In this document: positions 45,237 to 53,328 of the stretch, piece after piece
How positions within the stretch are numbered: the first letter of the stretch is position 1
Layout: each line of letters begins with the position of its first letter
DNA from: JACDAL01 sp963849115
GTDB lineage: Bacteria > Actinomycetota > CADDZG01 > WHSQ01
Direction: 5' to 3'
Length of the DNA: 64,000 nucleotides
Assembly (NCBI GenBank): GCA_963849115.1
Contig: CAWKGK010000009.1
Coordinates: 620,001-684,000 of the forward strand
Made by a program: the position numbers and the translations under genes
The notes under the pieces: model-generated
Seen by the model: the letters and a program-made list of their open reading frames with translations, nothing else
What the model was told of the DNA's origin: nothing
Database searches by the model: none

Positions 45237-46259
45237 TCACGCATGGGCCTCGGCCCTCGCTTTCTCCACGATCTTGTTCGCCAAGTCGTGGGGGACCTCC
45301 TGATAATGCGAGAAGCTCCATGAGAACGCGCCCTTGCCTCCGGTGATCGAGCGCAGGTCGGTGGCGTAGTGGGTGACCTCGGCGAAGGGGACCTTGGCCC
45401 GCACGACCTGGCGGCCGCCGCCGATGGTGTCGATGCCCTCTGGTATCCCCCGCCGCTTCTGCAGATCTCCCATGATGTCGCCGGTGAACTGCTCGGGGAC
45501 CATGACGTCGACCGTCCAGACCGGTTCCAGCAACGTGATCCCGGCCCTGTCGCCGGCGTCTTTGATGGCGTGGGAGCCGGCCATCTGAAAGGCGAAATCC
45601 GATGAGTCGACCGAGTGGAACTTGCCGTCGTAGAGCTCGACCTTGACGTCGATCATCTTGAAGCCGGTGCCGAGGCCCTGATCCATCGCTGCCCGCACCC
45701 CCTTTTCGACCGAGGGGATCCACTGGTTCGGGATCGAGCCTCCGAAGATCTTGTCGGCGAAGACGAAGCCCTCACCTCGCTCGAGCGGCTCGACCCGGAT
45801 GTTGCAGATCCCGTACTGGCCGTGCCCTCCCGACTGCTTGACATGGCGCCCCAACGCTTCCGCCTTGCCGCGCAACGTGGAGCGGTAGGGGACCTTGAAC
45901 GGGACCTCCTCGACCTCGACCGAGAACTTCGTCTTGAGCCGGTGCAGCACGACGTCCAGATGGGCGTCCCCCATTCCCCACAAGATCGTCTGGTGGGTCT
46001 CGTCGTTACGCTGAAGCCTCAGCGAGGGGTCCTCGTCGATCATCTTCTGCAGACCGATCATCAGCTTGTCCTCGTCGCCCTTGGTCTTGGGCTCGACCGC
46101 TTTGGGGAGCAGCGGCTCGGGAGGCTCGATCGCGGGATAGACGATCTCCGAGCCCTTGTCGGAGAGGGTGTCGCCGGTAACCGTGTGCGAGAGCTTGGCG
46201 ATCGCGCCGATGTCTCCGGCCCCCACATGAGACACGGGCTCTTGAGTCTTTCCGCGCAT
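45237..46259 (-). CDS. Elongation factor G-like protein, C-terminal fragment (frameshifted)
   Basis: This is the C-terminal half of an EF-G-type GTPase. Domain II ends near VSHVGAGDIGAIAKLSHT, domain III follows with EDPSLRLQRNDETHQTIL, domain IV contains SGGHGQYGICNIRVEPLERG and IPNQWIPSVEKG, and domain V contains LLEPVWTVDVMVPEQFTGDI. The frame continues in sense upstream to about 46346 (RVYSGTLKGDGSLHN) but then must shift by one base into the N-terminal fragment. It belongs to the FusA2/EF-G-like paralogue group rather than the main factor. Confidence 0.8.
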   Translation of the reverse strand: MRGKTQEPVSHVGAGDIGAIAKLSHTVTGDTLSDKGSEIVYPAIEPPEPLLPKAVEPKTKGDEDKLMIGLQKMIDEDPSLRLQRNDETHQTILWGMGDAHLDVVLHRLKTKFSVEVEEVPFKVPYRSTLRGKAEALGRHVKQSGGHGQYGICNIRVEPLERGEGFVFADKIFGGSIPNQWIPSVEKGVRAAMDQGLGTGFKMIDVKVELYDGKFHSVDSSDFAFQMAGSHAIKDAGDRAGITLLEPVWTVDVMVPEQFTGDIMGDLQKRRGIPEGIDTIGGGRQVVRAKVPFAEVTHYATDLRSITGGKGAFSWSFSHYQEVPHDLANKIVEKARAEAHA

Positions 46260-46324
46260 CGTGAAGGTATGCCCCGTGCGCTCGTCGCTCCTGCGTGAGG
46301 AGTTGTGGAGGCTGCCGTCGCCCT

Positions 46325-47302
46325 TCAGCGTGCCGGAGTAGACGCGAAGAAACTGACCCGGCCGACGTAGGGGTCGGTGAGGGTCTTGAACACGAGCGCG
46401 GACATAGGAGCGTCGGGACGGGCGGGCCTGGTGGCGCCGTCGACCCCGGCCGGTGGGGGCAGGTCGGAGGGGGCCGGGCCGGCCGCCACGATGACATCCA
46501 TCAGCCGGTCGACGCCAATCAGCTTGGTAGCGGCCCCTATCGTCACCGGGAACATGAGCGCCTGATCGATGCCCTCGTGGATTGCCTTGACGATCTCGGC
46601 CCGGCTGATCTCCTCGCCCTCGAGATAGCGCTCGAGGAGGTCGTCGTCGCTCTCGGCGACGGAGTCAAGCAGGTCGGTGCGCACCTCATCGAGCCGCTCG
46701 CGGCGCTCGGGCGGCACCTCAACGGCCTCGGACCGGCCGGAGGCGTCGTAGCGCACCGCCTCCTCGTCGATGACGGAGATGACGCCGGCGAAGTCGTGCT
46801 CGCGGCCCAACGGCAGCGCCAGCGGCGCGACCCCCTTGCCGAAGACCGAGCGCAGCTCGTCGAGCGTGCGCCGAAACGAGGAGTTCTCGCGATCGAGCTT
46901 GTTGATGAAGATCATGCGGGGCAGCCCGAGCTCCTCCGCGTAGTTCCACGCCACCTGCGTCTGCACCTCGAGGCCCTCGACGGCCGAGACGACGAAGACG
47001 GCGAGGTCGGCGACCCGCATGGCGGAGCGCATCTCGCCGATGAAGTCGGCATACCCGGGAGCGTCGAGCACGTTGAGCTTGTGGTTGTTCCACTCGAGCG
47101 GAGCGAGGGCGGTGGCGACCGAGATCTGGCGCCTGATCTCCTCCTCGTCGAAGTCGCAGACGGTGTTGCCCTCAGTGGTCCTGCCCACGCGCGTGGTGGC
47201 TCCGGAGCGGAACAGGAGGGCCTCCGCCAGCGAAGTCTTGCCGGCCCCCCCATGGCCTACCAACACAATGTTGCGAATGCTCTCGGTGGGATAGCTCTTC
47301 AC
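46325..47302 (-). CDS. Elongation factor G-like protein, N-terminal GTPase fragment (frameshifted)
   Basis: This contains the GTPase domain: P-loop GHGGAGKT (16-23), DAPGYADF (G3), NKLD (G4) and the start of domain II up to TDPYVGRVSFF. It then runs into ASTPAR-stop because one base is missing near 46346. The sense frame would read R-V-Y-S-G. The GTG at 47302 follows GGGGAGG. Switch I reads TEGNTVCDFDEEEIRRQIS, differing from the canonical RGITI, as in EF-G paralogues. Whole-gene extent is 45237-47302. I think an assembly indel is likely because both halves are well conserved. Confidence 0.8.
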   Translation of the reverse strand: MKSYPTESIRNIVLVGHGGAGKTSLAEALLFRSGATTRVGRTTEGNTVCDFDEEEIRRQISVATALAPLEWNNHKLNVLDAPGYADFIGEMRSAMRVADLAVFVVSAVEGLEVQTQVAWNYAEELGLPRMIFINKLDRENSSFRRTLDELRSVFGKGVAPLALPLGREHDFAGVISVIDEEAVRYDASGRSEAVEVPPERRERLDEVRTDLLDSVAESDDDLLERYLEGEEISRAEIVKAIHEGIDQALMFPVTIGAATKLIGVDRLMDVIVAAGPAPSDLPPPAGVDGATRPARPDAPMSALVFKTLTDPYVGRVSFFASTPAR

Positions 47303-47493
47303 TAGACCTCCCCGGCCCCTCGGTTCTGTGGAGCGTCCCATCGTAGTCGGCCACGGGCCCCGGCCGCTTCCTTGTGCTCGGGCGGGGGCCGCGTCCCCGA
47401 CCCGGCCCCAAGCTCGACTGGTGACGTCTGCACCCCTAAACCTTCCCGGTCGGGGCACAAGGCATAGGATTCTTGCAGGGTGAGTATCGACTA

Positions 47494-48117
47494 ATGCTTG
47501 ATTCAAGGATTCGGGGTCTGTGGGATGACCTGATGAAGCCGGTGGGCGTGGCCTTGGCTCGCACGGGCATCCACCCCGACGTCATAACGGTCATGGGATT
47601 GGTGCTGCAGGCGGGGGCCGCGGTCTTGATCGTCTCGGACCGGCTGCTGGCGGCGGGGGTGGTGGCCACGCTGGCGGCCCTCTCGGACACGCTCGACGGC
47701 GCCGTCGCCAAGGCGCGCGGGGACATCCGCAGTTTCGGAGCGCTGTTGGACTCGGCCGTCGACCGCATCTCCGACGCACTCTTCTTCCTGCCCCTGGCCT
47801 GGCTTTACGGAGTGATCGAGCCGCCCACGCGCTCGGGCCAGCACTGGGTCGCCGCCCTCGCCATGGTCACGATGGTGGCGTCGTTTCTGGTTTCCTACGT
47901 CAAGGCACGCGCCGAGGGCCTGGGTTATGACTGCAACACGGGGATTGCGGAGCGAGCCGAGCGCCTCATCCTGATGATCGTAGGCCTCGTCTTGAACCTC
48001 GTGCCGCTTGTCTTGAGCGTGCTGGCGGCGCTGTCGATCATCACTTTCTTTCAGCGGCTCGCATTCGTCCGGGCACAGGCCCCCCCGAGCATCACCTCCT
48101 CGCGCTCGCGCCGTTGA
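47494..48117 (+). CDS. pgsA1: Phosphatidylinositol phosphate synthase (CDP-alcohol phosphotransferase)
   Basis: This 207-residue membrane enzyme joins CDP-diacylglycerol and inositol 1-phosphate. It carries SDTLDGAVAKARGDIRSFGA followed by LLDSAVDRISD, the metal-binding DGxxAR motif. The GIAERAERLILM helix matches the region conserved in actinobacterial PIP synthases. The ATG at 47494 follows AGGGTGAG. Overlap with patA and then pimA makes the assignment strong, because this trio makes phosphatidylinositol mannosides. Confidence 0.9.
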   Translation: MLDSRIRGLWDDLMKPVGVALARTGIHPDVITVMGLVLQAGAAVLIVSDRLLAAGVVATLAALSDTLDGAVAKARGDIRSFGALLDSAVDRISDALFFLPLAWLYGVIEPPTRSGQHWVAALAMVTMVASFLVSYVKARAEGLGYDCNTGIAERAERLILMIVGLVLNLVPLVLSVLAALSIITFFQRLAFVRAQAPPSITSSRSRR

Positions 48118-49028
48118 GGCGGGGGCTTAGCCGCTCGGAGGCGACGTTCTACGCCTACCTCGCGCTGTCGCATGTCGCTCTGGCGTTACCCGAACCCCTT
48201 GCTTACGGGTGCGCCCGCCTGGCAGGCCGGGCCGCCTACAGCATCGCTCGCACGCGGCGGACGCAGGTCGAGAAGAACCTCGCGCGGATCACCGGGCTCC
48301 CGATCCCATCGGCGGAGCTCCGAGCCTGCGTGCAGCTTGCCTTCGAGGCCTACGCGCGTTACTGGCTCGAAACCTTTCGCCATGTCAGGGAGACGCCCGA
48401 GTTCTTCCTGGAGCGCTTCGAATGCGAAGGCTTGCACTGGGTCGACGAAGCGCGGGCCAGGGGCTCCGGCGTGATCATCGTGGGCGCCCATCTCGGCAAC
48501 TGGGACGCCGCGGGGGCCTGGGCCGCAGCCTCCGGCCGCCCCGTCACCGCGGTGGCGGAGGTGCTTTCCCCACGCCGCCTGTTCGATTTCTTCGTGGCCC
48601 ATCGGGAGCGTCTCGGCATCTCGATCGAGCCCGCCTCGGCCGGGGTCATCGGCCGTCTCAAAGCGGCCGTCGACGAGGGCCGTATTGTGGCGATCGTGGG
48701 CGATCGCGACCTAAGAGGACGGGGGCCCCAGGTGAGCTTCTTCGGCGAGCCCGCCCCGATGCCAGCCGGGCCCGCTCTGCTGGGGCTGCGAACCGGCGCT
48801 CCGATCATGGTCATGGGTGTCCATGGAAGCAGGCGAGCCGACGGGCGCCGGGGATGGAGGGCCCAGATCCTCGAGCCCATCGACCCGGCGGACTATTCGG
48901 GGCCCAATGCCCTATCAGAGCTCACCCAGCAGGTCGCAACGAGGCTCGAGCGCCTGATCGCAGCCCATCCCGAGGAATGGCACGTGTTCCAGCCGTTCTG
49001 GTCCGCCGACCGGCCGAGCCGGCCGTGA
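48114..49028 (+). CDS. patA: Phosphatidylinositol mannoside acyltransferase (PatA-like)
   Basis: This 304-residue LpxL/HtrB-family acyltransferase acylates the mannose of early phosphatidylinositol mannosides at the inner membrane. GAHLGNWDAAG carries the His and Asp of the catalytic HX4D, and GDRDLRGRGPQVSFFG and EEWHVFQPFW are family segments. The TTG start overlaps the pgsA1 stop as TTGA, and the stop is overlapped by pimA. Confidence 0.9.
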   Translation: MRRGLSRSEATFYAYLALSHVALALPEPLAYGCARLAGRAAYSIARTRRTQVEKNLARITGLPIPSAELRACVQLAFEAYARYWLETFRHVRETPEFFLERFECEGLHWVDEARARGSGVIIVGAHLGNWDAAGAWAAASGRPVTAVAEVLSPRRLFDFFVAHRERLGISIEPASAGVIGRLKAAVDEGRIVAIVGDRDLRGRGPQVSFFGEPAPMPAGPALLGLRTGAPIMVMGVHGSRRADGRRGWRAQILEPIDPADYSGPNALSELTQQVATRLERLIAAHPEEWHVFQPFWSADRPSRP

Positions 49029-50116
49029 GGGTCATGATCGTGTGCCCCTATGCCTGGGACCGCTACGGCGGAGTGCAGACCCACACTCGTTCACTCGCCC
49101 ACGCCCTGCGCCTGCGCGGCCACAGCGCCACGGTTGTGGCTCCTCAGTCCTCGGGGCTGGAGCTGTCTCCGGAGGACGGAGTGCGCATAGTGGGGCGGGC
49201 GATGTCGATTCCCGCCAACGGCTCCATGGCCCCGGTGTCGTTCGGCCCCGCCGCTTCCCAGGGGGTCAGGCTCGCTATGGAGGAGCTCGAGCCCGATGTC
49301 GTCCACCTGCACGAGCCCCTGATCCCCAGCCTCTCGCTGCTGGCCCTGCGCCACGCCACCGCGCCGACGGTCGGCACCTTTCATGCCTCTGCCGAGTCGA
49401 GTTTCGGCTACAAGGCAGCGACCGGCTTTCTCGAGCGCACGATGCGCAGGCTTCAGGTCAAGACGGCCGTGTCTTCTGCGGCCCGCGAGCTCATCTCCCG
49501 CTATTTCCCGGGCGACTACCTGCTGACTCCCAACGGTGTCGAGGTGGAGCGCTTCGCCGGCGAGCGGCCGGAGCGTACGGGCGCCTCCAAGGAGGTGCTG
49601 TTCTTCGGCCGCATCGAGTCGCGCAAGGGCCTCGAGGTCCTGATCGAGGCGATGACGTTCCTGCGCGACCTGGACCTGCGCCTGACGGTGGCGGGCTCCG
49701 GCCCCCAAGAGCGACACTGCGCCGCCCGGGCCCGCCGGCTCGGCATCGAGGCCCGCTTTATGGGGCGCCCCAAGGAGGAGGACAAGGCGCACGTGTTTCG
49801 CTCTGCCAACATCTACTGCGCCCCGGGGCTGGGCGGGGAGTCGTTTGGGATCGTCCTGCTCGAGGCCATGGCGGCCGGCACTCCCATCGTGTGCTCGGAC
49901 CTGCCCGGGTTCCGGGCGGTCGCGTCGGAAGCCGCCGTTCTGGTGCCGCCCGACCAACCTCGAGCGCTGGCGGGCGGGATCCGCGGGGTGCTGGAGGACG
50001 AGTTCACGGCCCGGTCACTGGCCGAAGCCGGCCGCTCCGTGGCCTCGCGCTATGACTGGAGTGGGCTTGCGGCCGGAGTCGAACGCGCCTATGAGTTGGC
50101 GAGGGGTGCCTCGTGA
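49025..50116 (+). CDS. pimA: Phosphatidylinositol mannosyltransferase (PimA-like, GT4)
   Basis: This 363-residue GT4 glycosyltransferase transfers the first mannose from GDP-mannose to phosphatidylinositol. It begins VMIVCPYAWDRYGGVQTHTR, with the glycine-rich acceptor loop. FFGRIESRKGLEVLIEAM and GESFGIVLLEAMAAG (EX7E-type) bind the sugar nucleotide. The GTG at 49025 overlaps the patA stop as GTGA; ATG 49034 is possible. The following gene overlaps it, continuing the operon. Confidence 0.93.
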   Translation: MRVMIVCPYAWDRYGGVQTHTRSLAHALRLRGHSATVVAPQSSGLELSPEDGVRIVGRAMSIPANGSMAPVSFGPAASQGVRLAMEELEPDVVHLHEPLIPSLSLLALRHATAPTVGTFHASAESSFGYKAATGFLERTMRRLQVKTAVSSAARELISRYFPGDYLLTPNGVEVERFAGERPERTGASKEVLFFGRIESRKGLEVLIEAMTFLRDLDLRLTVAGSGPQERHCAARARRLGIEARFMGRPKEEDKAHVFRSANIYCAPGLGGESFGIVLLEAMAAGTPIVCSDLPGFRAVASEAAVLVPPDQPRALAGGIRGVLEDEFTARSLAEAGRSVASRYDWSGLAAGVERAYELARGAS

Positions 50117-50829
50117 GCGTGCCCCGGCCCGCGCCGGCGTCCCCGTTCGACCCCAGCTGGGGCGTCGAAGTCGCTCGCCCGGAGCCGGCCGCCGTGGCCC
50201 GCGTCGGCAGCCTTCTGGGTGCTCCGACGCTGCTTGTCGCCATAATCGTCGTCCTGCTGGCGGGCCCCATGGAGGGCGGGCTGGCGCTGTTACTGGGCGT
50301 GGGCGCCACCGTGGCTTGGGTTCTGGGCCAGGGGTGGCTCACGCTCAGGTCGTGCGGCGCCCGCCGACCCAGGCCCGGGGAACATCCCCGCCTTATCAAC
50401 ATGGTGTCGTCGCTGGCGACGCAGCTGGGCGTCGAGGGCGTCGAAGGAGCGGTGGCCCCGGGCGCCGAGCCCGCCGCCTGGTTGTGCCCGGTAGGGGGCC
50501 GCGCGGTGCTCGTCTGCTCCGAGAGCCTGCTCGAGCGCTTCACGCGCACCGAGGTCGAGGCCGTGGTCGCAAGCCTGCTCGTGCGCCGGGGCCACCACGG
50601 GGGGCTTGTCCCACTGGTGCGCGCCGCCGTGGGAAGCGCGGCGGGTTCGCTCGGAGGCGTGACGCCGGCCGACGACGTCAGGACGCTGTCGGTGACGCGC
50701 TATCCGCCTGCGCTGGCCTCGGCTCTGCTCCGGGCTCGCCCGGAGCGCGGACGCCGGGCAGCGTTTGCCTTCGCTCCGGCGGAGCCGGTGTCACCGGAGG
50801 TGAGGGCCGCCCAGATCCGCGACCTCTAG
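50113..50829 (+). CDS. M48-like membrane protein lacking the zinc motif
   Basis: This 238-residue protein has two adjacent hydrophobic segments (about 33-75) followed by a soluble part. The soluble part resembles HtpX/M48 peptidases: HPRLINMVSSLATQLGV, then VLVCSESLLERFTRTEVEAV. At the place where HEXXH should follow it reads VVASLLVRRGHHGG, so the catalytic His-Glu pair is missing. It is probably a non-catalytic relative. It overlaps pimA as GTGA, so it may be part of envelope-lipid assembly. Confidence 0.6.
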   Translation: MSVPRPAPASPFDPSWGVEVARPEPAAVARVGSLLGAPTLLVAIIVVLLAGPMEGGLALLLGVGATVAWVLGQGWLTLRSCGARRPRPGEHPRLINMVSSLATQLGVEGVEGAVAPGAEPAAWLCPVGGRAVLVCSESLLERFTRTEVEAVVASLLVRRGHHGGLVPLVRAAVGSAAGSLGGVTPADDVRTLSVTRYPPALASALLRARPERGRRAAFAFAPAEPVSPEVRAAQIRDL

Positions 50830-50960
50830 AGGGGTCTCAAGCGGCCGCCGGAGCCGCCGACAACCCTCCAGGGCGGAAAGACGGTCTCTTCGCGCTCTTG
50901 CGTGGTAGCTTCCCCAAGCCGCGAAAAGTGACGATTTGCGACCTTTGAGAAGAAGCGCTA

Positions 50961-51022
50961 GTTGCACAAGGTGCACAAGGTTGCACAAGGTGCACAAGGT
51001 GCACAAGGTGCACAAGGTGCAA
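50961..51022 (+). repeat. Tandem 9-bp GTGCACAAG repeat
   Basis: Six tandem copies, two of them lengthened to 10 bp as GTTGCACAAG, run from 50961 to 51016, followed by a partial copy. Each copy contains the palindrome GTGCAC. It lies in the 260-bp gap between the M48-like gene and the first DUF3048 gene, where no other gene is seen. It is too short and regular to be a CRISPR. Confidence 0.85.
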
Positions 51023-51089
51023 TCGGTCCGGGCGGCGATCACCCAGGGCTCGCTAAGGGGCTCCGGTCGATCCCAACAAAGGAGTGTGA

Positions 51090-52130
51090 TTGACGACGCG
51101 GGTACAGGTGGCGGCGGCGGGTGTAGGCATCATCGTTCTGGCCGTGGCCGCCTTCTTCTTGCTTTCCGGTCGGGGCCCGGCCATTCCCGGCGTTGTCCCC
51201 GTGATCGGCGCACCTCCCACCTGCCCCCTCTCCGGCGAAGAGCCCCGTGACGAGGCGCTTCTCGATCGGCCCGCAGTCGCTATCAAGGTCGAGAACGCGG
51301 CCGTCGCCTACCCCCTGTCGGGGCTCGAGAAGGCGGAGGTCGTCTACGAGGAGTTGGTCGAGGGCGGCGTCACTCGCTTCATGGCGATTTATCACTGCAC
51401 CGACTCCAGCAAGGTCGGCCCGGTGCGCAGCGCGCGCGAGATCGATCCCACGATAATGACTCCGACCACCAGGATCCTCGGTTTCTCCGGCGCCAACGAG
51501 CCCGTTCTGAAGGCACTGGATGAGGCAGAGATCGTGCAGGTGACCGAAACCGCCGCCGGCGACGCAATGCGTCGCGTGCCGCGCGCGGGCCTCACCAGTG
51601 AGCACACTCTCTATGCCTCAACTCCAAAGATTCGCCAGGTGGGGCAGAAGAAGTTCGAGGACCCCCCGCCCGGAGAAAGTTATGAGTCAGGCGAGCTTCC
51701 CGGGGGGGCCAAGAAGGCCGGCTCGATCGAGATCACGTTCTCTTCGGCGACCACCATCAACTACAAGTTCAAGGGCGGCAGCTACCTCCGCTCCCAGAAC
51801 GGAGCCGCGTTTGAGACCGAGTCGGGAGCTCAGGTTGCAGTCGACAACGTGCTCATTGAAGAGCACGAGGTCGCACTCTCCAAGAAGATCGTGGACGTTG
51901 CCGGTAACCCTTCGGTGGTGATCGCCGATCAAACCGGCAGCGGCCGGGCGGTGCTGTTTCGAGACGGCCGAGTGGTGGTGGGGCGCTGGAGCCGGGAGTC
52001 GGTGGAGGCGCCGGTGACGTTTGAGACCAAGCAAGGTGACAAGATGCTTTTCGCTCAGGGCTCAATTTGGATCCACCTCGTGCCGAGCGATAAGGGGGAA
52101 GTGAAAGGGTCTTTTGATTATGCGAAGTAG
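51090..52130 (+). CDS. DUF3048 domain protein, membrane-anchored
   Basis: This 346-residue YerB-type protein has an N-terminal membrane anchor (VQVAAAGVGIIVLAVAAFFL), then DRPAVAIKVENAAVAYPLSG, VVYEELVEGGVTRFMAIYH and KVGPVRSARE, the DUF3048 core. It is presumably outside the membrane. The TTG start follows AAAGGAG. It overlaps the next gene, its paralogue, by 11 bp. Function is unknown in the family. Confidence 0.82.
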   Translation: MTTRVQVAAAGVGIIVLAVAAFFLLSGRGPAIPGVVPVIGAPPTCPLSGEEPRDEALLDRPAVAIKVENAAVAYPLSGLEKAEVVYEELVEGGVTRFMAIYHCTDSSKVGPVRSAREIDPTIMTPTTRILGFSGANEPVLKALDEAEIVQVTETAAGDAMRRVPRAGLTSEHTLYASTPKIRQVGQKKFEDPPPGESYESGELPGGAKKAGSIEITFSSATTINYKFKGGSYLRSQNGAAFETESGAQVAVDNVLIEEHEVALSKKIVDVAGNPSVVIADQTGSGRAVLFRDGRVVVGRWSRESVEAPVTFETKQGDKMLFAQGSIWIHLVPSDKGEVKGSFDYAK

Positions 52131-53148
52131 GCGCTTCAAGTTGGGTTTGCTTCTCACCGCCGCGGCCATGGCCGCATGCAGTGGGGATGCTTCACCCCCG
52201 CCACAGGCCGCAGGAGAGAGCGGAGGCAGCACCAAGGCTGCCGAGCCGCCCCCCGTATGCATCGACGGCACCGGCGCACAGGGAGGCAAGATCGATCGCC
52301 CCGCGGTCGCGTTGAAGATCGAGAACTCGCGCGAAGCGCGGCCCCAGAGCGGTTTGGAGAACGCCGACGTTGTTTACGAGGAAGTAGTCGAAGGCGGTAT
52401 CACTCGCTTCATGGCCCTCTATCACTGCGGCCAGAGCGCCAAGGCCGGCCCGGTGCGCAGCGCCCGCTTCGACGACGCCAAGATCGCACTGCCGTTCACG
52501 CGCGTGATCGCCTACTCGGGCTCGAATGCATTCGTCGAGAAGGAGCTCAATAAGCGTTCGATGGTGACGCTTACCGAGCTCAATGCCGGCGATGCTTTCT
52601 TCAGGGTGCCAACCGGCTCAGCCGACATCCACAGTCTCTACGCCGATACCGAGAAGATCCGTTCGCAGGCTCCCTCCAAGGCCGACGCCCCCGGCGACGG
52701 GGTCTTCGAGTTCGGAGAGCTTCTCGAAGGCGCGCCCGAGGCTCACAAGGTCACCATCAACTTCAATTCCTCGAACACGATCGAGTATCGATGGGGCAAG
52801 GGGGCGTGGTGGCGATTCGAGGCGGGAGAGAAGTTCCTCTCGGCGTCCGGTGGCCAGATCTCGGTCCCGAACCTGCTGGTGCAGCAAGTCGACGTCGACA
52901 ACTCGAAGAAAATCGTCGATCCCGCCGGAAATCCCTCGCCCGACATCGATCTGACCGGCAAGGGCAAGGCGATGCTGTTTCGCGACGGGCACGTCACGAA
53001 AGGTTTCTGGAAAGTAAAGAAGGAAGGCGACCCCCCCGCTTTCGAGACCCGGTCCGGTAAGAGGTTCAGCTTCGCAGAGGGTCCCATCTGGGTCGAGCTG
53101 GTGCCCTCGGGCCAGGGCCAGGTGAAAGGCTCCTTCTCCTACCGCTGA
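52120..53148 (+). CDS. DUF3048 domain lipoprotein (paralogue of the preceding gene)
   Basis: This 342-residue predicted lipoprotein has the signal FKLGLLLTAAAMAAC, ending at a lipobox Cys. The core repeats the same signatures as the previous protein: DRPAVALKIENS, VVYEEVVEGGITRFMALYH and AGPVRSARF. The two proteins align along their entire length, so a tandem duplication is clear, with one copy anchored by a helix and the other by lipid. The ATG at 52120 lies within the previous gene's last codons. Confidence 0.82.
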   Translation: MRSRRFKLGLLLTAAAMAACSGDASPPPQAAGESGGSTKAAEPPPVCIDGTGAQGGKIDRPAVALKIENSREARPQSGLENADVVYEEVVEGGITRFMALYHCGQSAKAGPVRSARFDDAKIALPFTRVIAYSGSNAFVEKELNKRSMVTLTELNAGDAFFRVPTGSADIHSLYADTEKIRSQAPSKADAPGDGVFEFGELLEGAPEAHKVTINFNSSNTIEYRWGKGAWWRFEAGEKFLSASGGQISVPNLLVQQVDVDNSKKIVDPAGNPSPDIDLTGKGKAMLFRDGHVTKGFWKVKKEGDPPAFETRSGKRFSFAEGPIWVELVPSGQGQVKGSFSYR

Positions 53149-53155
53149 GTTTCAT

Positions 53156-53180
53156 GCCGAGCACGCTGGTTCAGCTCGGC
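53156..53180 (+). terminator. Hairpin after the DUF3048 pair
   Basis: GCCGAGC (53156-53162) and GCTCGGC (53174-53180) are exact complements with an 11-base loop, 7 bp after the stop. No T-run follows, so it is a weak candidate terminator. Confidence 0.4.
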
Positions 53181-53315
53181 TATCGCCTCGGTTATGCGCA
53201 GAACGACCCACCGCGCTCGGCGTTGGCGCCGTACTCGAAGCAGCGGGGTTCTCGGTTCCGCAGCCCGGGCACCGTGGCATGGCTCAAGGCATAGTTGGGC
53301 CTCGGCGGGGGCGCT

Positions 53316-53321
53316 TAGAAT
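53316..53321 (+). promoter_or_regulatory. Candidate -10 box of pdxS (leaderless)
   Basis: TAGAAT ends 7 nt before the ATG at 53329, with no ribosome site, suggesting that transcription starts at the initiation codon. A TTGGGC at 53295-53300 could be a poor -35 box. Confidence 0.4.
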
Positions 53322-53328
53322 CGACGGC

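Noticed and set aside
50961..51022. CRISPR or coding repeat
   Set aside because: The unit is 9-10 bp, there are no spacers, and the mixed unit length breaks any reading frame.
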